Shown here: positions 33,384 through 41,865 of the stretch, piece by piece
Layout: each line of letters begins with the position of its first letter
How positions within the stretch are numbered: position 1 is the first letter of the stretch
Assembly: GCF_013256625.1 (NCBI RefSeq)
Contig: NZ_CP053908.1
Location: forward strand, 1,860,001-1,924,000
DNA length: 64,000 bases
From: Hymenobacter sp. BRD128
GTDB taxonomy: Bacteria; Bacteroidota; Bacteroidia; Cytophagales; Hymenobacteraceae
Direction: 5' to 3'
Program-made: the position numbers and the translations under genes
The notes under the pieces: generated by a model
The model's database searches: none
Told to the model about the DNA's origin: nothing
Seen by the model: only the letters and a program-made list of their open reading frames with translations

Positions 33384-34148
33384 ATGACGGAAACTCCTTC
33401 CCTGCCCTTCCACCTGCAACTGCTGGTGCGCGAATATGGGCAAAGTACTTACCAGCTCATCCAGGGCCTGGCCCAGATTGAAGACGTGGCCGAGCGCACG
33501 CGCCGCGCCGCCGGCATCGTGCAGCTCATCTTGCGCCTGCGCCCCAGCCTGCGCGAGCAGCCCGATATTCAGACCCGTCTTTGGAACCACGTGCATGCCC
33601 TGGCCGGCACCGAGGTGACCCTCGATGCGCCCGTGCCCCTCACCCCGCCGCGCCTGCACACCGAGCGCCCCAAGCGCGTGGAGTACCCGCGCCAGGCACC
33701 CAAGCTCAAGGCCTACGGCCGGGGTATTGAAGCGCTCATTGCCAAGGCGTTGACCATCGAGGAGGGGGCCGAGCGCGAGCAGGCTGCCGCCCAGATTGGC
33801 CGCACGATGAAATTTCTCTATCGCCAGCATAATAAGGAAAACGCCAAGGACCTGACTATTATCCGCCACCTAGCCGAGCTGTCGGGTGGGCAGCTAAAGC
33901 TGGATGCGCAGGCAGTGGCCGACCAGGGCTTGTTTGAACTGGCGAACGTGCCCGCCACGGCTAGCCCTAGCCAGCAGCCGGCCCGCGCCACGAGTGGCCA
34001 GGGCGGCAATCGCTTCGAGGGCAACCGCGACCGGGATAACCGCGAGCGCCGGGCCGACCGTCCCGAAAGCGGTCAGGGCAACGGCAAAAAGCGCGATAAG
34101 AAGCGCAACAAGAAATTTCGCTCCGAGCCGCAGCAGCCGCCGCAGTAG
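33384..34148 (+). CDS. DUF4290 family protein
   Basis: A 254-residue cytosolic protein. The first ~190 residues are helical ('PFHLQLLVREYGQSTYQLIQ', 'KRVEYPRQAPKLKAYGRGIE', 'TMKFLYRQHNKENAKDLTII') and match the DUF4290 family, which is restricted to Bacteroidetes and commonly found directly upstream of murA, as here. The last ~60 residues are highly charged and basic (NRERRADRPESGQGNGKKR, ending KKRNKKFRSEPQQPPQ) and probably disordered, suggesting nucleic-acid or ribosome contact; that is inference. Function unknown. Confidence 0.85.
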   Translation: MTETPSLPFHLQLLVREYGQSTYQLIQGLAQIEDVAERTRRAAGIVQLILRLRPSLREQPDIQTRLWNHVHALAGTEVTLDAPVPLTPPRLHTERPKRVEYPRQAPKLKAYGRGIEALIAKALTIEEGAEREQAAAQIGRTMKFLYRQHNKENAKDLTIIRHLAELSGGQLKLDAQAVADQGLFELANVPATASPSQQPARATSGQGGNRFEGNRDRDNRERRADRPESGQGNGKKRDKKRNKKFRSEPQQPPQ

Positions 34149-34190
34149 CTTTGCGGCTTGATTGAGCCTAGCGGTATTGAGCGAAGGCCG

Positions 34191-34223
34191 ATTGATAATT
34201 GCTCATTTGTTAATTGATAATTG
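34191..34223 (+). repeat. Direct repeat of TTGATAATTG in the spacer before murA
   Basis: ATTGATAATTG occurs at 34191-34201 and again at 34213-34223 in an AT-rich spacer of otherwise GC-rich DNA. It is of the same style as the short AT-rich spacers at 21250, 58102 and 63246. Confidence 0.45.
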
Positions 34224-34230
34224 AAACAGC

Positions 34231-35538
34231 ATGGCTGCATTTGAAGTACGCGGCGGACGGAAGCTGCACGGGGAAATTATTCCTCAAGGAGCTAAGAATG
34301 AGGCGCTCCAGATTCTGTGCGCGGTTTTGCTCAGCCCCGAGCCCATCACCATCAGCAACGTGCCCAATATCCGGGACGTGAATAAGCTCATTGAGCTGCT
34401 GCGCGATATGGGCGTGAAGGTGGGCCAGCTAGCCCCCGACACCTACATGTTTCAGGCCCAGGACGTGCGCCTCGACTACCTCGATACGCCCGAGTTTGTG
34501 GCCCAGGCTCGCGAGCTGCGCGGCTCGGTGATGATACTAGGCCCGCTGCTGGCCCGCTACGGCCGCGCCCAGCTACCCAAGCCGGGCGGCGACAAAATCG
34601 GCCGCCGGCCGCTCGATACGCACTTCGTGGGTCTCGAAAAGCTCGGCGCGCACCTCACCCTGGAAGGCACTGATTTTTACCGCATGAGCGTGCCGGCTGG
34701 CAAGCTGCACGGGGCATCCATGCTGCTCGATGAGGCCAGCGTAACGGGCACCGCCAACATCGTGATGGCAGCCGTGCTGGCTGAAGGCACCACCACCATC
34801 TACAACGCGGCCTGCGAGCCGTATTTGCAGCAGCTGTGCCGCATGCTGGTGCGCATGGGCGCTAAGATTCAGGGCATTGGCTCCAACCTACTCACGATTG
34901 AGGGCGTGGCTAGCCTCGGCGGCACCGAGCACCGCATGCTGCCCGATATGATTGAAATCGGCTCTTTCATCGGCCTGGCGGCCATGACGGGCTCGGAAAT
35001 CACTATTAAGGATTGCCAGATTCCGGAGCTCGGCATTATCCCCGATACTTTCCGCAAGCTGGGGATTCAACTGGAGTTTCGGGGCGACGACATTCACGTG
35101 CCGGCCCAGGAGCGCTACGAAATCAGCACCTACCTCGACGGCTCTATCCTCACGGTGAGCGACCACACCTGGCCGGGCTTCACGCCTGATTTGCTGAGCA
35201 TTATCCTCGTCATCGCTACTCAGGCCAAGGGCACGGTGCTCATTCACCAGAAGATGTTCGAGTCGCGCCTGTTCTTCGTGGACAAGCTCATCGACATGGG
35301 TGCGCAGATTATTCTTTGCGACCCGCACCGCGCCACCGTTATCGGCCTCAACCGCCAGAAGACGCTGAACGGCATCACCATGTCGTCGCCCGACATTCGG
35401 GCCGGCGTGGCGCTGCTCATTGCGGCATTATCGGCCGAGGGAACCAGTAAAATCCTGAACGTGGAGCAGATTGACCGCGGCTACCAGAATATCGACGAGC
35501 GCCTGAATGCGCTCGGCGCCGATATTCGGCGGGTATAA
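34231..35538 (+). CDS. murA: UDP-N-acetylglucosamine 1-carboxyvinyltransferase (Asp-type MurA)
   Basis: A 435-residue enzyme that transfers enolpyruvate from PEP to UDP-GlcNAc, the first committed step of peptidoglycan synthesis (cytosol). The start MAAFEVRGGRKLHGEIIPQG and 'GAKNEALQILCAVLL' are typical. The catalytic loop reads 'LPKPGGDKIGRRPLDTH': the residue equivalent to E. coli Cys115 is Asp121 (codon GAC 34591-34593). Asp at this position is known from Mycobacterium and Chlamydia MurA and gives fosfomycin insensitivity. Later motifs are 'LLDEASVTGTANIVMAAVLA', 'EIGSFIGLAAMTG' and 'DIRAGVALLIAALSAEG'. It probably forms a unit with DUF4290 (82-nt gap). A terminator follows. Confidence 0.96.
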   Translation: MAAFEVRGGRKLHGEIIPQGAKNEALQILCAVLLSPEPITISNVPNIRDVNKLIELLRDMGVKVGQLAPDTYMFQAQDVRLDYLDTPEFVAQARELRGSVMILGPLLARYGRAQLPKPGGDKIGRRPLDTHFVGLEKLGAHLTLEGTDFYRMSVPAGKLHGASMLLDEASVTGTANIVMAAVLAEGTTTIYNAACEPYLQQLCRMLVRMGAKIQGIGSNLLTIEGVASLGGTEHRMLPDMIEIGSFIGLAAMTGSEITIKDCQIPELGIIPDTFRKLGIQLEFRGDDIHVPAQERYEISTYLDGSILTVSDHTWPGFTPDLLSIILVIATQAKGTVLIHQKMFESRLFFVDKLIDMGAQIILCDPHRATVIGLNRQKTLNGITMSSPDIRAGVALLIAALSAEGTSKILNVEQIDRGYQNIDERLNALGADIRRV

Positions 35539-35559
35539 TAGTCAGTTTTGATTTGCTCA

Positions 35560-35592
35560 AAAAGCCTGGCCGGAAGCGGTCGGGCTTTTTTG
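35560..35592 (+). terminator. Intrinsic terminator after murA
   Basis: AAAAGCCTGGCCG (35560-35572) pairs with CGGTCGGGCTTTT (35577-35589) with two G-U pairs and a GAAG-type loop, followed by more T residues. It ends the DUF4290-murA unit. Confidence 0.8.
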
Positions 35593-35673
35593 TGGCCGGT
35601 GGGTTACCCAATTCAGGAAAGTGGATAAAGCCTCAGCTGCGTGGCTATTCCTTCCCATCAAAATTACTACCCA

Positions 35674-36553
35674 ATGAAATATTCTATTTTTTTCAGCCCT
35701 GCTTGAGCTAGGGTTAGCCGGATGCAGCTCCGCCCCGCAGTCTGCTACGCAAGCCGAGGTAGATGAGCGGCCGGCGACTAGTACCCAATCGACTAGCTCG
35801 GCATCCACTACGCTCACCGATACCACATTGACACCTGCGCCGACTTCCACTGAGGCTAGCCCGACTTCTACAATTCCTAGCGCGGCCCGCTCGGTGGCCT
35901 ACCAAGGCGAAATAAACCTGCAAGTTGATAATTTTGAGCAGGCTACGAGCAGCATCAACCAAGTACTCGACCAGTATGGCGCCTACCCTAGCGCCGCGCA
36001 CCAAACCCGCGCCAATGGTCAGCACTACCAGGAAATGACCCTGAAGGTACCTGCCACCGATTTTTTACACGTGGTAGCCGCGCTGGCTAAGCTCGGCCGC
36101 ATCGATACCAAGGACATTTCCTCCACCGACATTACGGCCGAGTTAGTAACCCTGAACACTCGCGTCAATGCTGGGCAGGCCACCGCCGCCAGGTATCGCC
36201 AGCTGCTAGCCAAGGCGACCAGCCCCGCGCAACTGCACCAGTTCGAAGACCAGAACCGACAAGTGCAAGCCGCGCTGGCCGCCGATAAGGCCCGGCTCCA
36301 GCAACTGGGCCTGGGCACGCAAGAGCTGTGGGCCACGCTGCATCTGCGCTACACCCAAACGCTGCCTACTACCGAACCGAGCACCCCGCTCCCGGCTTTC
36401 GCGCCGCAGTTTCTAGCATCTTTCAATAATGGCTGGACATTTGTGCTGAATATACTAGTGGTGCTCACCAACTTGTGGCCATTGCTGCTACTGGGAGCCG
36501 TGGTCTGGCCAGTCCTGCGCTGGTGGCGCCGTCGTCATCCGGCCGAGTATTAG
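35674..36553 (+). pseudogene. DUF4349 lipoprotein, frame-interrupted in the signal peptide
   Basis: ATG 35674 starts MKYSIFF and then meets a stop at 35704. In the +1 frame the sequence continues 'ALLELGLAGCSSAPQ', a lipobox LAGC, and runs on without interruption to 36553. Removing one T from the T7 run 35687-35693 gives one 292-residue protein. After a Ser/Thr-rich linker comes the DUF4349 core ('RSVAYQGEINLQVDNFEQAT', 'YPSAAHQTRANGQHYQEMTL', 'ITAELVTLNTRVNAGQATAA', a coiled-coil 'RQVQAALAADKARLQQLG') and a C-terminal membrane helix ending RWWRRRHPAEY. Role unknown; likely envelope. No alternative ATG exists in the second frame, so the frame change is real in this sequence. Confidence 0.82.
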
Positions 36554-36556
36554 CCA

Positions 36557-36592
36557 CGAAAAAGGCCTTCCGCACGGAAGGCCTTTTCGTTT
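36557..36592. terminator. Bidirectional intrinsic terminator
   Basis: CGAAAAAGGCCTTCCG pairs with CGGAAGGCCTTTTCG around a short loop (36557-36589), with A and T tracts on both sides. It separates the convergent DUF4349 and holin-family genes. Confidence 0.85.
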
Positions 36593-36610
36593 ACCGGCGG
36601 CTAACAACCG

Positions 36611-36949
36611 TTAGTCCATTATCATATCTACGACTGACGTTACCAGCGAGAGGGCCAGGCTGAAAATCAGCGTGCTCACGAAACCAGTCACGGCAAAGCT
36701 GGTCATCAGGTAGTCGGCTAGCTTAACGATGATGACGTTGATAATGAGCAGAAAAAGCCCTAGAGTCAGCACCGTAATCGGGAAGCCAATAATCTTCAAT
36801 ATTGGCTTCACGGTGGCATTCAGCAACCCTAACACGATAACCAGGATGGCCGCGCTGCCCACGCCATCGAGGCGCACATTGGGCAGCACCTGGGCTAGCC
36901 CATAGGTGAGCACGGCCGTAAGAATGAATTTGAGAATGATTTTGCCCAT
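36611..36949 (-). CDS. Phage-holin-family (PF04020-like) small membrane protein
   Basis: A 112-residue protein. ATG 36949 (MGKIILKFILTAVLTYGLAQ) is preferred to a TTG two codons upstream. It has four hydrophobic segments with the family motif 'VLGLLNATVKPILKIIGFPITVL' broken across TM2-TM3 (N-A-x-x-K-P-I-L). Despite the name this family is widespread on bacterial chromosomes and not tied to phage; function unknown. It lies 30 nt after the agmatinase-family gene on the same strand and is probably cotranscribed with it. Confidence 0.85.
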   Translation of the reverse strand: MGKIILKFILTAVLTYGLAQVLPNVRLDGVGSAAILVIVLGLLNATVKPILKIIGFPITVLTLGLFLLIINVIIVKLADYLMTSFAVTGFVSTLIFSLALSLVTSVVDMIMD

Positions 36950-36979
36950 GAGCAAGCGTGGTGAAAGAGTGAGAAGGGA

Positions 36980-38074
36980 TTATTCGGGGCTTTCTACGCC
37001 TTTCGCGGTCAAACGGCCCTGCGAAACGGCCATCCAGTTGCACAGCTGATAGAGCAGGCGCGCGCCCACAATGCCGTTCCAGTCCGTATCGCCGGGCGCT
37101 ACTTCATTGAGGTCCAAGCCGATAATGGTGCGACCCGAACGCACTATCATGCGCAGCAGGTAGGTAGCTTCCTCAAACTCCAGGCCACCGGGCACGGGCG
37201 TGCCGGTGCCAGGGCACAGCTTGGGGTCGAGGCCATCGATGTCGAAGCTGAGGTATACTTTTTGGGGTAACTGGGCAATGATTTTGCCGCACACCTTCTT
37301 CCACGACTTCTTAGCGAACTTCTCCTCGCTCATAAACCGCTGGCCAAATAAGGCAATACGGCCCACCGAGTGGGCAATGAGGTCGGCCTCCTGCTGGCAC
37401 ATATCCCGAATGCCTACCTGCACCAATTTCTTCACCTGCGGCAGATGCAAAGCGTTATACATGATGCTGGCGTGCGAATACTGGAAGCCTTCGTAGGCCG
37501 GGCGCAGGTCGCAGTGCGCATCAATTTGCAGAATACCAAAGCCATCGGGGTGGCGCTCGGCCAGCGCGTGCAGGAAGCCTAGCGGCGTGCTATGGTCGCC
37601 TCCCAGCACGGCTACTACCTTACCCTTATCGAGCAGGGCGCCGGTTTTTTGCTTCAGCCAGTGCAGCAGCTTGTCGCCTTCGGCCGTGATGCGGGCGGGC
37701 ACGCCGCCGTGCTGGGCCGCGCCGGCCGCCGGCTGGCCTTCTTCGAGCCAGTTGATGTATTCGGCCGCCAAGGGGCGCAGCTCACGGCTGGTTTGGGCAA
37801 TGGCTTCGTCCTCGTCTTCCAACGCCAGGCCGAGCTTCCAGGCGTCGGGCAGGTCAGAGTCATAGAGGTCAACTTGCAAGGAAGCTTCGCGAATGACTGC
37901 GGGGCCCTGGGCAGTGCCGGCGCGGTAGCTCACGGTCACTTCCCACGGCACGGGCACCACCACTACCTGCGCCTCCTCGGGCGTGAAAGGCAGCCCAAAT
38001 AAGCCGCCAGCGGCATCACCGAGGGCATTGGGGTCGAAATTGGCAATTTTTTGCGCGAGAGTGGAGTCGGACAC
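36980..38074 (-). CDS. Agmatinase/arginase-family ureohydrolase
   Basis: A 364-residue cytosolic protein of the ureohydrolase superfamily. Mn-binding motifs are complete: 'LGGDHSTPLGFLHALA', 'ILQIDAHCDLRPAY' and 'YLSFDIDGLDPKLCPGTGTP', with the typical 'VPVPWEVTVSYRAGTAQGP' start. It hydrolyses a guanidino compound (agmatine, formiminoglutamate or arginine); the exact substrate is uncertain. Bacteroidetes proteins of this size are usually annotated as agmatinase family. It is downstream of cheC on the same strand, with 118 nt between. A 9-bp hairpin (38088-38110) lies in its leader. Confidence 0.9.
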   Translation of the reverse strand: MSDSTLAQKIANFDPNALGDAAGGLFGLPFTPEEAQVVVVPVPWEVTVSYRAGTAQGPAVIREASLQVDLYDSDLPDAWKLGLALEDEDEAIAQTSRELRPLAAEYINWLEEGQPAAGAAQHGGVPARITAEGDKLLHWLKQKTGALLDKGKVVAVLGGDHSTPLGFLHALAERHPDGFGILQIDAHCDLRPAYEGFQYSHASIMYNALHLPQVKKLVQVGIRDMCQQEADLIAHSVGRIALFGQRFMSEEKFAKKSWKKVCGKIIAQLPQKVYLSFDIDGLDPKLCPGTGTPVPGGLEFEEATYLLRMIVRSGRTIIGLDLNEVAPGDTDWNGIVGARLLYQLCNWMAVSQGRLTAKGVESPE

Positions 38075-38087
38075 GGGTAAAAAAGAA

Positions 38088-38110
38088 CACCAAGCGGCTA
38101 GCGCTTGGTG
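38088..38110. promoter_or_regulatory. Hairpin in the leader of the agmatinase-family gene
   Basis: CACCAAGCG and CGCTTGGTG pair around GCTAG, 14 nt before the ATG at 38074 on the minus strand. It could be an operator or an mRNA leader hairpin. No U-tract, so not an obvious terminator. Confidence 0.4.
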
Positions 38111-38192
38111 AGTGAAAAATAAACAAATTTATCCTTGATTTACAGGCAGAAGGCCAGTCAGCAAAAATCTATAAATCAAGCAGTTTTTTTAG

Positions 38193-38831
38193 TTATGCTG
38201 CCGACTGGGTCTTGCCCAGAAAATCATAAGTACGAATAATTTCCAGGATTTTCTCAAACGTGGCGCGGTCGAAAAACAGCATCAGCGGGAGCTCAACCGA
38301 GTTTTCCTTGTCGGAGAACTGCGTAATAACCGAAAAAATAAGGGGCTGCAATGCTTCCGGGTCGGGCATCAGGCTGTGCAGCGCTGTAGCCAAGTCGCCG
38401 GTTGGAGCCATTGGTGGCGCACCGTAGATGTTGGCTTTCAATATGTTAGCTAACTGTGTTACCAAAGCGCCCGTAATGATGTTGCTGATTTCCAGCAGCA
38501 ACGACTCCTGCAGCTCATTCAGCTGCAAGGTGTCGGGCACGTGCATACGCAAGCACACCCGCGACAGCCGCTGAATGTGCTGCCCCGAGAAAAACATGAA
38601 GGTGGAGCCGTTAAAATCGCCCCGGATATCGCTCTGAATGGCCACGTAGCGCGTCTGGTAGTCGCGCACCCGCTCGATGATGCTGCTACTGGGCAGCAGG
38701 TCCAGGTTGGGCACTTCCAGCATCACGCGCTCCTGCGCAATCACCGCAAAGCTGTCGGCCGCCCGGGCCAGGCCGATGTTGAGAATTTCGCGAATAATAT
38801 CGCGCTCTAACTCATTCATTGATAAATTCAT
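38193..38831 (-). CDS. cheC: CheC-family chemotaxis phosphatase
   Basis: A 212-residue cytosolic protein. It carries the CheC/CheX/FliY phosphatase signature twice: 'REILNIGLARAADSFA' (Glu-x-x-Asn, ~residues 15-30) and 'LLEISNIITGALVTQLA' (Glu-x-x-Asn, ~residues 110-126). These residues position water for CheY-P hydrolysis. It is the last gene of the leftward chemosensory operon and would reset the adjacent CheY, since no cheZ is present. The start MNLSMNELERD could also be the second Met (38819). Confidence 0.87.
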   Translation of the reverse strand: MNLSMNELERDIIREILNIGLARAADSFAVIAQERVMLEVPNLDLLPSSSIIERVRDYQTRYVAIQSDIRGDFNGSTFMFFSGQHIQRLSRVCLRMHVPDTLQLNELQESLLLEISNIITGALVTQLANILKANIYGAPPMAPTGDLATALHSLMPDPEALQPLIFSVITQFSDKENSVELPLMLFFDRATFEKILEIIRTYDFLGKTQSAA

Positions 38832-38902
38832 AACGACTTAGTTCGTAACAACGGCGCAGGGGCTGGCAAATTAATACGGAAAAGGGCAGGAAGCAGCTAA
38901 AA

Positions 38903-40557
38903 TTAAGGTCGTTTGGCCAGAAACAGTCGGGTTAGCGCCGGCACGTCGAGCACCAGGCATAACTGCCCGTTGCCCAACAACGTAACGCCACCAAACAAAT
39001 CGATGGTATCCAGAGGCTTGCTCAGTGATTTAACTACAATATTTTGCTGACGCAAAAACCGGTCGATAAGTAAACCTAGCCGACGATTATTATAGCTCAC
39101 CACCAGTATCTGGTGCAAGCCACCTTCGGGCGGCAGGTCGGCGCGGGTAGCAAGGGGCAGCTGCTCATCGCCTTCCGAATAGAGCAACTGCCGCAGTGGC
39201 ACCAGCGGCACGTTCTCATCCTGAATCCGGGTCATCAGCAAGCCCCCACCGCAAAAATCTGGTCGTTGGGCAGGGCTAGCACCGTATCGGTATGCAGCAG
39301 CGGCACAGCGTAGGCACGCTCATCAAGCTCGATAAGCAGGGCACCTTTTACGGCAATGGACGTGGGCAGCACCAGCGTAAAGGTGGTGCCCTTGCCCAGC
39401 TCGGAGCTTACGCGCAGGCGCCCTCCCAGCGAGTCGATGGCCAGCTTCACCACGTCGAGGCCCACGCCCCGGCCCGAAATATCAGTGATTTTCTCGGCCA
39501 TCGAAAAGCCAGGCTCAAACAGCAGCGCCCACACCTCCTGCTCGTCGAGCACGGCGGCGGCCTCGGCCGTTAGCATGCCTTTGCGCACGGCTTTCTGGCG
39601 CACGGCTTCGGTATCGATGCCCCGGCCGTCGTCCTGCACCTGGATGAGCACATCGTCGCGCTCAGTAAGCGCGGTAATGGATAGCTTACCGACAGCCGGC
39701 TTGCCAGCGGCCTGCCGGGCTTCGGGATTTTCGAGGCCGTGGCTCACGGCGTTGCGCACAATATGGAGCAGTGCATCAGTAATGAGCTGCAACACGTTGC
39801 GGTCAATCTGCACATCCTGGCCGGCCAGGGTTAATTCGACCTGTTTATTTTCAGCTGCGGCCACGTCGCGCACCACGCGCGGAAACTTGTTCAGTAGCAC
39901 CCCGGCGCCTACCAGCCGCACATCCATAACGGAGTACTGCAAGTCGTCGGAAATGCGGAACAGGTGCCGGGCCGTGGCTTGCAGGGCCGGGTGGCCCAGC
40001 TCGGCGGCTAGGGTCAGAATACGGTCGCGGTCAATTACCAGTTCGCCCACCAAGTTAAGCAGGTTATCGAGCTTCTTGACGGGAATATAAACCAGGTCCG
40101 ACAGCTCCAGCTTGCGGGCGGCGTCGGTTTCGGCTTCCTCTTCGGTTGGGGCAGGTCGCGTTTCTACGATTTCTTCGCCCTGAATAAGGTGGTCGAGATT
40201 TTCGAGCAGCGACTTGGCGTCGCCCGTTTCCTGGCCCGAGCCCACGGCCCGAATCATGTTGCCCAGAATATCGACGGCCCGGAACGTGAGGGGCACCAGC
40301 GAACCAGTGAAACTTCGCTCGTTGCTGCGAATCTGGCCAAACAAGGTTTCCATCTTGTGCGCCACCTCCCCCATGTCCACAAAGCCCATTGCGCGGGCGT
40401 TGGCTTTGAGGTTGTGCATGAGCCGGAACAGCTCGTTGAGCGCCGCCACATCCTGCGGGTTGCGCTCGAGCTCGCTCAGGTGGCGCGACATGGCGTCGTA
40501 ATATTCCAACGCCTCGGCCATAAACAGCTCCCGATATTCTTGTTCGCGCGCTGTCAT
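38903..40557 (-). pseudogene. cheA: CheA histidine kinase lacking P2, frame-interrupted in the CheW-like domain
   Basis: The upstream frame (40557-39235, 440 residues) holds the Hpt domain ('LFRLMHNLKANARAMGF', phospho-His), P3 dimerisation ('VYIPVKKLDNLLNLVGELVI'), and the ATPase with N-box 'DALLHIVRNAVSHGLE', 'QDDGRGID' and 'GRGVGLDVV'. It enters the P5 domain ('VKGALLIELDERAYAVPLLH') and then ends at 'FAVGAC'. The rest of P5 ('MTRIQDENVPLVPLRQLLYS' to 'LVLDVPALTRLF') is in the next frame, 39241-38903. One extra G in the G5 run (plus-strand C5, 39243-39247) joins them into ~551 residues. No P2 CheY-docking domain lies between Hpt and P3. It phosphorylates CheY; the shift removes half of the receptor-coupling domain. 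Confidence 0.9.
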
Positions 40558-40748
40558 GGCCTGCTAATCAATGGATAACTACCAACAACTGGCCGCGTGT
40601 GCGCCGGCAGCCAGCCCGCTAGGGCTAGCGAGCCGAGGCAACCGGGCTTTAGCACCCAGCTGCATTGCGCAGGAGAAATAAAAAACAGCAAAATGGTAGT
40701 TCTGACGGGCATTCAAACAACGGCTGGCCCAGCCGCTGGCAACCAAAA

Positions 40749-41129
40749 TTAGGCGGGTGAACCGTCGCCCTGCAGGGCGCTACCCACGATTTCGAGTACC
40801 CGCTCTTCCGAGAAAGGTTTTACGATGTAAGCGAGCGCGCCATTTTCAATGGCCTCATTCACAATAGTTTCCTGGCCTACGGCCGAGCACATTACTACTT
40901 TGGCATCGGGCTGCTGCTGGCGGATGCCCTTGAGCACGTCGAGCCCGGTGTTGTCGGGCAGGATGACGTCGAGCGTAATTAGGTCGGGGTTAGTAGCTAC
41001 TGCCATTTCGAGAGCCTGCTGGCCGTTGGCGGCTTCGCCTACCACGTCGTAGCCCGCATCGGTGAGCATATTCTTGAGCATCGTCCGCATGTAGAACGAG
41101 TCATCGACGATGAGAATGCGCTTATTCAT
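40749..41129 (-). CDS. cheY: CheY-type response regulator
   Basis: A 126-residue single receiver domain. ATG 41129 (MNKRILIVDDSFYMRTMLKN) is taken; the open frame extends 20 codons further without support. Acidic pocket 'VDDSF', phosphoacceptor Asp in 'LITLDVILPDNTGLDVL', Thr/Ser position 'VMCSAVGQE' and Lys in 'YIVKPFSEE' are all present, so it should be phosphorylatable. No output domain. Placed between cheW and cheA, it is the system's diffusible output; Hymenobacter-type bacteria lack flagella, so its target is unknown. Confidence 0.93.
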   Translation of the reverse strand: MNKRILIVDDSFYMRTMLKNMLTDAGYDVVGEAANGQQALEMAVATNPDLITLDVILPDNTGLDVLKGIRQQQPDAKVVMCSAVGQETIVNEAIENGALAYIVKPFSEERVLEIVGSALQGDGSPA

Positions 41130-41207
41130 GTACAACTGAGTCTGAGAGAGTGAAATAAGAAAGATGGGCCGGTAACTGCCAGGAGCCACCGCTTGGCCCC
41201 TCTACGG

Positions 41208-41804
41208 CTATTTCCCGGCCGAGGGTGCATTGGTGGCCGGCGCCCCTTTGGCTGCCGCCCGCCCGGTAGGGCTGGCGGCTTGCCCCGGCAGGCGCATAAT
41301 CTCGCTAGGGCTGAGCAGCTTGGGCATATCCAGCACGATAATCACTCCCTGCTGGCCGGGCAATTTGGCAATGCCTTCCAGGTATTTTTCGCGCTGGCCG
41401 CTGTCCTGCACAAACTCGGGCGCCGGCTCAATGGCACTCACCGGAACGGTGACCGGGCGGGGCACTTCGCGCACTATCAGGCCCAGCGTATAGTCGGGCG
41501 CCTCCACGGCTACCGTGTAGGAAAACTCGGGCACCGGCCGGCCGGCCGGCCGCAGCTGAAATCGCTCCTCCAGGTCAACAACGGCAATAATATCGCCGCG
41601 CAGGTTGGTAATGCCCTTAATAAAGAGCGGAGTTTTGGGCATGCGCACCACTTCGGGCGTGATGGTTACTTCCTTCACCTGTTCGATGCGGATGCCGTAA
41701 TCCTCATCGCCCAAGCGAAAAACAATCAGCTGGACAACGGCCTCGGGGGCCGCCGGCGCAGCCCGGCCCGAGGAAGTAGCCGGACGGGAAGCAGAATCAG
41801 CCAT
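41208..41804 (-). CDS. cheW: CheW coupling protein
   Basis: A 198-residue protein with a full CheW domain (~residues 20-170): 'QLIVFRLGDEDYGIRIEQVK', 'TPLFIKGITNLRGDIIAVVD' and a receptor/CheA-contact region. Both ends carry Ala/Pro/Ser-rich tails ('SGRAAPAAPEA' and 'AASPTGRAAAKGAPATNAP'), which make it longer than E. coli CheW. It links the poly-HAMP receptor to CheA. It follows the receptor gene by 61 nt in the same operon. Confidence 0.93.
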   Translation of the reverse strand: MADSASRPATSSGRAAPAAPEAVVQLIVFRLGDEDYGIRIEQVKEVTITPEVVRMPKTPLFIKGITNLRGDIIAVVDLEERFQLRPAGRPVPEFSYTVAVEAPDYTLGLIVREVPRPVTVPVSAIEPAPEFVQDSGQREKYLEGIAKLPGQQGVIIVLDMPKLLSPSEIMRLPGQAASPTGRAAAKGAPATNAPSAGK

Positions 41805-41865
41805 TGATTAATTTAATAAACGCAAACGGAGTGATAATTCGAGTGAGCAACGGGGCTAGCCCCTG

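Noticed and set aside
36611..36949. Prophage remnant, because of the phage-holin-like family
   Set aside because: The family is widespread on chromosomes and no other phage gene lies nearby.
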